Shown here: piece after piece, positions 46,811 to 51,085 of the stretch
Position numbering within the stretch: position 1 is the stretch's first letter
Layout: every line of letters begins with the position of its first letter
Assembly (NCBI GenBank): GCA_031271905.1
Contig: JAISUT010000047.1
Location: 90,350-141,434, forward strand
Origin: Acidobacteriota bacterium
GTDB lineage: Bacteria > Acidobacteriota > UBA6911
Direction: 5' to 3'
Length of the DNA stretch: 51,085 nucleotides
The notes under the pieces: model-generated
Told to the model about the DNA's origin: nothing
Seen by the model: the letters and a program-made list of their open reading frames with translations, nothing else
The model's database searches: none
Program-made: the position numbers and the translations under genes

Positions 46811-48829
46811 TTACGCCTTGCCGAGACGGTTCTTGCCCGCCATGACGTCGGCGACCTTGCCCAGCCCCAGACCTTCCAAGGTCTCGCGGGTCGGCCAGCC
46901 GTTGGACGTGTCCCAGCCTTCCAATGCGTAGAAGTGGGTCTTGAACTCCTCGACGCCTTCCCGGTCGAGGTACAGGTCGCTCTGGTTCTCGAAATCCCAC
47001 TTGCCGTCCTGGTACACGGGCTTGGAGCCGCTCATGTTGAACGTGGCGCCGGGCATGAACATGAACGGCGCGAACTTCTCGTCGTCGCGGTGCCGCCCCG
47101 CCATCACGCGGATGGCCCGCTCCATGTTCCATATCTTGCGCCCGATCTCGATGGCGTCGGCGACCGTGTTCTTGGTGCCGGTGACCGCCTGGTAGTAGCG
47201 GTGCTCCATGTCCGGGCTGATGCCGCCGAAGTTGGGCAGCAGCATCTCGCAGAGCGCCAGCGACTCGTTGTAGAACCCGTGGTAGTGCCGCGCCCATGCC
47301 ACCATCTTCGCCTTGTGGGCGGAGTAGATGCCGGTCTTCCTGGCCTCCTCGCCCTTCCAGCAGTTGCTGAGCATCAACGGGTCGTCGTCGTAAGGCGGCA
47401 TCTTGGCGGCGATCTTGTTGACCTGTTGCTCGGCGGTCTCCTTGGATCCGCCGCCGAAACCGCCGCCGCCGGACAAGGCGGTGAAGAACCCGTGCCACAT
47501 CGGGTCGCCCGACATGAGGATGTAGGCGTACGCCCAGTCCACGCCGGGCAGCGTATGGTGCCAGATCGCGCCGTAGGCGGGCACGCGCAGGGCGCCGGAG
47601 TTCAAGTCCTCCTCCAGTCGGCCCCACTTTTTCACCGCCTCCAGGAAGCCTTCCGCGATGTCGGCGCCGATGCCGATCTTGTGCGCGACGGCGTCGCAGA
47701 AGATCTCGCGGAACGTCAACGTGTTCCACTGCTCCATCGGCAGCGGGTAGGATTCGATCTTCTTGCCCGGCCCGAGGACGCCGAGGTCGTACAGGTACTT
47801 GATGTACCAGCCGATGCCGGGCTCCATCGGCACACTCCCCTTGAAGAGCGCTGGCGCGCCTTTCACGTCCATGTCCAGCGCGCCGCCGAACTTGGTCGCC
47901 CAGGTGCAGATGCCCCATTTGATGGCGATGTCCGCGCCCTTCATGCCGTTCGCACGCGACCAGTATTCGTCCGCGCACATCGCCTCGCCGCCGTAATAGG
48001 AGTTGCGCTTGCGGTCGGAGTTGATGCAAGGCATGCAGGACGCCGCGCCCGGTTGCGCGCCCATCCGAAATGAGCCCGCCATGTGCGCCAGACGCGCGTC
48101 CACCAACCCCTTGGGGTCCGCGGGCTGGACGGCGCCGGTGCCGATGACGCTGATGGCCTTCAGGTTCTTCGAGCCGAAGACGCCGCCGAAGCCGCCGGTG
48201 CGCGCGCTGACGCCGCTACCGTGGATGAGCGCCGCGACGCGCGTCACCCCCTCGCCCACCGGGCCGATGCAGACGATCTGCGGCCGCATGGTCGTGAAGT
48301 CGTCCCCGACCTTCAGCCACTCCTCACCGAAGCGGTAGGTGCGCCCCTCGACTATGTTGGTGATCTGCCCCTGCGTCTCGAAGGTGTTCAGCCCCCAGAG
48401 CGACTTGCCGTCCTCGATGGTCACCTTGTCGTTGACGATGTTGATCCAGACCGGCCCGTCGGCCTTCCCTTGGACGGTGACGCCGTCCCAGCCCGCCAGC
48501 TTCAACATGGAGGCGAAGCGCCCCCCCATGCTGGTCCGGTGGAACAAGGGCGTGGGGAAGGGTTCGGGGGCGATGCCGCAGATGCTGGTCCTGCCCCCGC
48601 CGGGGACGCCCGTGCCGGCGAACGGCCCCGCCATCAGGGAGACCACGTTGCGCGGGTCGAAGGCGTCTTGCAAATCCCAGTCGCCGGGGGCGACCGCGAA
48701 CTCCCAGAAAAGCGCCGCGCCCATGCCGATGCCGCCGACGAACTCCTCGTACTTGGCGGTGTCGAGCGTGGTCACCTCTTTGGTGCTCAGGTTGATCCTC
48801 AGTATCTTGCCTGCATATCCGTTAGCCAT
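46811..48829 (-). CDS. Aldehyde:ferredoxin oxidoreductase family enzyme (tungsten type)
   Basis: A 672-residue protein of the AOR family, which uses a bis-tungstopterin (or Mo) cofactor and one [4Fe-4S] cluster. The N-terminal domain starts GYAGKILRINLSTKE and has the cofactor-binding stretch FAGTGVPGGGRTSICG and MGGRFASMLKLAGWDGV. Domains 2-3 follow with GSKNLKAISV. The cluster cysteines are partly unusual: C265-x2-C268 is present, but the third Cys of the usual CxxCxxxC is replaced by Asp272. Another Cys lies at 285, and a further one near 490 (LMLSNCWKG). It starts three bases after the stop of a Tat ferredoxin gene, as in ydhV/ydhY-like pairs. The substrate is unknown; aldehyde oxidation is inferred from family only. 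Confidence 0.88.
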   Translation of the reverse strand: MANGYAGKILRINLSTKEVTTLDTAKYEEFVGGIGMGAALFWEFAVAPGDWDLQDAFDPRNVVSLMAGPFAGTGVPGGGRTSICGIAPEPFPTPLFHRTSMGGRFASMLKLAGWDGVTVQGKADGPVWINIVNDKVTIEDGKSLWGLNTFETQGQITNIVEGRTYRFGEEWLKVGDDFTTMRPQIVCIGPVGEGVTRVAALIHGSGVSARTGGFGGVFGSKNLKAISVIGTGAVQPADPKGLVDARLAHMAGSFRMGAQPGAASCMPCINSDRKRNSYYGGEAMCADEYWSRANGMKGADIAIKWGICTWATKFGGALDMDVKGAPALFKGSVPMEPGIGWYIKYLYDLGVLGPGKKIESYPLPMEQWNTLTFREIFCDAVAHKIGIGADIAEGFLEAVKKWGRLEEDLNSGALRVPAYGAIWHHTLPGVDWAYAYILMSGDPMWHGFFTALSGGGGFGGGSKETAEQQVNKIAAKMPPYDDDPLMLSNCWKGEEARKTGIYSAHKAKMVAWARHYHGFYNESLALCEMLLPNFGGISPDMEHRYYQAVTGTKNTVADAIEIGRKIWNMERAIRVMAGRHRDDEKFAPFMFMPGATFNMSGSKPVYQDGKWDFENQSDLYLDREGVEEFKTHFYALEGWDTSNGWPTRETLEGLGLGKVADVMAGKNRLGKA

Positions 48830-48832
48830 GCG

Positions 48833-49573
48833 TCACGCTCCTTCCTGCTTCGCGGCCGGCTGCTTGGGCGACGCCCCCATCTTGGGGAACGTCTTGGGCT
48901 TGGGCTCGGGCGCCAGGTTCACGTCGTACCCGGAGACGTCCTGCTGCGAGGGCGCCTCGTGAACCAGCTTCAATGCCTTGGCGGCGCACCCTTCGACGCA
49001 TGCCTGCTTGCCGTCCGGCCCGCCCTTCTCGCTCCAGTACGGGGCGTCGGCGCAAAGGTCGCACTTCGTCGATCTCTTCTTCGCCGGGTTCCAGATGGTG
49101 CGGTGCGGGCGCTGCGGGCACATCTTGATACAGGTCTGGCAGCCGATGCACTTTTCCTGGTTGATGCGGCGGATGTTGCCGTTGGCCGTGTCTATGTAGG
49201 CGGCGCCCACGGGGCAGTTCTGCACGCAGAGCGGGGTGACGCACTGGCGGCACGCCGAGATGACCACGTCCAGGGGGTACTTGGTGAACGACGGCGCGTC
49301 GCGGACGATCTGTATGCGCGACAGCGACGGGTTGGCGACGCCTTCGTGCGTCAGGGAACAGTTGTACATGCAGCTCTGGCAGCCGAAACAGAGGCGGCTG
49401 TCATAGACGATGTAGCCTTGCGACTTGGGGACGGTCTCCGCCGCTTGCGACGCGACCGCTCCGCCGGCGGTGGCGGCCAGCGCCCCTGCGGCCACTGCGG
49501 CGGCACCGCCCGTGAGGAAGTCGCGGCGGGCGACGGCTTTGGTTTTATTTTCTGCTTTAATGGGTTCTGCCAT
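48833..49573 (-). CDS. Tat-exported polyferredoxin (four [4Fe-4S]), AOR partner
   Basis: A 246-residue electron-transfer subunit of the DmsB/HybA/YdhY type. The N-terminus has a twin-arginine signal (ARRDFLTGGAAAV...) and then four cysteine groups: CFGCQSCMYNC, CRQCVTPLCVQNC, CIGCQTCIKMC, and CDLC...CVEGC. ATG 49573 has AGGAG nine bases upstream. The AOR protein has no signal of its own. Such pairs may be exported together, or the Tat signal may serve the ferredoxin alone. No membrane quinone subunit is in the window, so the electron acceptor is unknown. It is the first gene of the pair. Confidence 0.88.
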   Translation of the reverse strand: MAEPIKAENKTKAVARRDFLTGGAAAVAAGALAATAGGAVASQAAETVPKSQGYIVYDSRLCFGCQSCMYNCSLTHEGVANPSLSRIQIVRDAPSFTKYPLDVVISACRQCVTPLCVQNCPVGAAYIDTANGNIRRINQEKCIGCQTCIKMCPQRPHRTIWNPAKKRSTKCDLCADAPYWSEKGGPDGKQACVEGCAAKALKLVHEAPSQQDVSGYDVNLAPEPKPKTFPKMGASPKQPAAKQEGA

Positions 49574-49747
49574 AAAGCGGTCTCCTTCCAGTGAACGATT
49601 GACCCACGCTAACCGCATGGGATGGGATTACTCCTTTGTAAAAAAGGGCGTAACAGTCGCCTACAATAACAAATCGACCGGCGTTTTCTCCACAAAAATA
49701 TGATTACGCCCGCGTCCGGGGATTTGTGACGGGCTCCAGGCGGGATT

Positions 49748-49783
49748 CCCCGCGCGCCCAAAGGCTGCGTCAGGCGCGCGGGG
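49748..49783. terminator. GC-rich hairpin with short T-rich tail
   Basis: CCCCGCGCGCC (49748-49758) and GGCGCGCGGGG (49773-49783) are exact inverted copies with a 14-base loop. ACTTCTTT follows on the plus strand. It lies between two minus-strand genes, so its role is unclear; it directly precedes repeat copy C. Confidence 0.5.
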
Positions 49784-49792
49784 ACTTCTTTA

Positions 49793-49856
49793 GGGAAACC
49801 TCTGAAAACCCCGGACGCTGCGCCGCGCCTCGTCTGCGAGGTTTTTAGGGGCTCCC
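49793..49856 (-). repeat. Dispersed palindromic repeat, copy C (short form, inverted)
   Basis: The reverse complement begins GGGAGCCCCTAAAAACCTCG and ends CCGGGGTTTTCAGAGGTTTCCC. It aligns along its full 64 bases with copy B at 46637. It lies between the TPR gene and the ferredoxin gene, downstream of the former. Confidence 0.85.
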
Positions 49857-49935
49857 TTCAAGGCTTGCCCGCAAGCCCCTGGGCGAGACCGCGTCCCAAG
49901 GGCTTTGCGGGGCGGTGCGTTTGCAGCGGAGGGCG

Positions 49936-50769
49936 TCAGCGGGGGCACCACAACGTGAAGCTTTCGTTCAGTATCTCGTGCAGGTGCTCCTTCGCCAGCG
50001 CATCGTCAGGATTGATTTTAAGCGCCATCAACAGGTCTTCTATCGTGGCGACGTAATTCCCCTGCTGGGAATGCGCCACACCCCGGCAATAATAGAACTC
50101 CGCGTCAGGCTCGAGGTTTATCGCCTGGGAGAGGTCTGCTATCGCGGCGGAGGAATTCCCCAGTTGGAAGTACGCCACCCCGCGATAGCGGTAGGACACG
50201 GCGTCGGGTTCGAGGCGTATCGCCTCGGAGAGGTCTGCTATCGCGGCGGCGTGGTTCCCCTTGTGGAAGTACGCCACCCCGCGGTAGAAATAGGACACGG
50301 CGTCGGGTTCGAGGCGTATCGCCATCGTGAGGTCCCTGATCGCGGCGGCGTAGTTCCCCTGCTGGGAGTACGCCATCCCCCGGCAACGGTAGGACACGGC
50401 GTCGGGCGCGATGTTTATCGCCTTGGAGAAGTCCCTGATCGCGGCGGCGTAGTTCCCCTGCTCGGCATACGCCCCGCCTCGGCAGCGGTAGGACACGGCG
50501 TCGGGCGCGAGGCGTATCGCCTCGGAGAGGTCTGCTATCGCGGCGGCGTAATCCCCTTGATGGAAACATGTCACCCCCCGGTCGAAGCAAGCCGCAGCCT
50601 CGCCATTGACAACCCCTCCGGCTTCCCCCACCTTTCCCACGCCCCGACCGCGTTCAGGGCAGGATTTCGCCCCCGCCGCCAACGGAGAGTCGCAACCAAG
50701 GCAGACCTTCGCCCCATGTTCGGGGGAGGACCCGATCCTCAATTCCTGTTTTTGGTTCACGCAAGCCAT
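49936..50769 (-). CDS. TPR-repeat protein with N-terminal zinc-ribbon-like segment
   Basis: A 277-residue protein. Residues about 23-38 hold CLGC...CPER, a zinc-ribbon-like segment in which the fourth Cys is replaced. Six tetratricopeptide repeats of about 33 residues follow (about 60-260). Each has the form VSYRCRG-AY--QGNYAAAI-D---AI-L-PDA and is so similar that the DNA itself shows a tandem pattern with a period of about 99 bases. No signal peptide or membrane helix is visible, so it is probably cytoplasmic. A GGGGTGAGG precedes the ATG. TPR proteins are protein-binding scaffolds; its partner is unknown. The near-identity of the repeats suggests recent expansion. Confidence 0.8.
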   Translation of the reverse strand: MACVNQKQELRIGSSPEHGAKVCLGCDSPLAAGAKSCPERGRGVGKVGEAGGVVNGEAAACFDRGVTCFHQGDYAAAIADLSEAIRLAPDAVSYRCRGGAYAEQGNYAAAIRDFSKAINIAPDAVSYRCRGMAYSQQGNYAAAIRDLTMAIRLEPDAVSYFYRGVAYFHKGNHAAAIADLSEAIRLEPDAVSYRYRGVAYFQLGNSSAAIADLSQAINLEPDAEFYYCRGVAHSQQGNYVATIEDLLMALKINPDDALAKEHLHEILNESFTLWCPR

Positions 50770-51085
50770 ACCTCACCCCTAATGAAAATGGAAAAGACGG
50801 ACGAGTCGATCGAGTCGATGGAGCCCATGGCGGAAACAAGTCCGCCGAACCAACCGCAAGGTTCCGGGAAAAGCGCTGGCGCCGACCAGATGGGGCGGAT
50901 AAGCCGAACGGCATCGAACCGGTGCGAAGGCGCCAGCCGTCGCCTCAAGGCGCGCCCAAGAAAAGAAACGGTGTGGGGACGGCAGGGCTGTTACTGCAAG
51001 TCGCGTTAAATATTGAAGTTGCTGGGGGGGGGGGGGGGGGGGGGCCCCCTGGCCCCCCACCCCCCGTACCGCCCCCCCCGCCCAC
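50770..51085. other. Window end with homopolymer G/C run
   Basis: No gene is supported. Bases 51024-51044 are 21 consecutive G, followed by C-rich blocks. This is typical of a sequencing or assembly artefact at a contig end, so sequence beyond about 51020 should not be trusted. Confidence 0.7.

Noticed and set aside
1-51085. tRNA, rRNA or CRISPR arrays
   Set aside because: No cloverleaf-type or rRNA sequence was recognised in intergenic regions, and no regularly spaced direct repeats of CRISPR type occur; the only regular repeats are the TPR-coding units and short tandem 10-11-mers.

Overview
The window looks like a piece of a high-GC, strictly anaerobic bacterial chromosome. It carries a molybdenum aldehyde oxidoreductase with DVU_1557-type redox partners, a tungsten-type aldehyde:ferredoxin oxidoreductase with a Tat-exported ferredoxin, a one-piece pyruvate:ferredoxin oxidoreductase, a two-centre desulfoferrodoxin, a glycyl radical enzyme and a PEP-CTERM surface protein. 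This set suggests a sulfate-reducer-like Desulfobacterota or a similar Gram-negative anaerobe. The phylum cannot be fixed from the sequence alone. No rRNA, tRNA or CRISPR was seen, and the last ~60 bases are a G/C run typical of a contig end.

Layout. 1-6.5 kb: an ABC importer (ATPase, lipoprotein and the first codons of a third gene) beside a sulfur amino-acid locus, with metY divergent from a PatB/MalY C-S lyase and an APC permease. 6.7-13.1 kb: a tightly coupled four-gene operon that I read as a c-di-GMP-controlled, synthase-dependent exopolysaccharide system (TolC-like channel fused to a TIM-barrel hydrolase, HlyD-like adaptor, zinc-ribbon protein with a degenerate GGDEF domain, GT2 polymerase). 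This is the best candidate for an undescribed system. 13.1-21.2 kb: a DUF8021-like secreted protein, then the mop operon (MerR regulator, MOP, FAD/Fe-S dicluster protein, small redox protein) containing a transposase remnant. 21.7-25.3 kb: a PEP-CTERM protein and a glycyl radical enzyme with an unusual active-site loop.

25.3-29.3 kb is a lower-GC accessory island: a duplicated fic fragment, an intact class II Fic protein, a winged-helix protein, a truncated BREX pglZ, an 85-bp MITE-like element and two cell-envelope-type hypotheticals. 29.4-33.7 kb holds pyruvate:ferredoxin oxidoreductase and, divergently, superoxide reductase. 34.2-38.4 kb is a hybrid histidine kinase operon with a zinc-ribbon peptide and a nucleotidyltransferase-like protein. 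38.5-42.1 kb (minus) carries ilvC, a deoxyhypusine-synthase-like homospermidine synthase and an ornithine decarboxylase, a compact polyamine route. 42.3-46.6 kb has a membrane metallophosphoesterase, a methyltransferase, a FemAB/GNAT-like protein and a DUF4197 protein. 46.8-50.8 kb has the AOR/ferredoxin pair and a TPR protein.

A dispersed palindromic repeat (four copies, two size forms, both orientations) punctuates intergenic regions at 21.2, 33.8, 46.6 and 49.8 kb. Function assignments rest on motif recognition and gene context; no database search was run.
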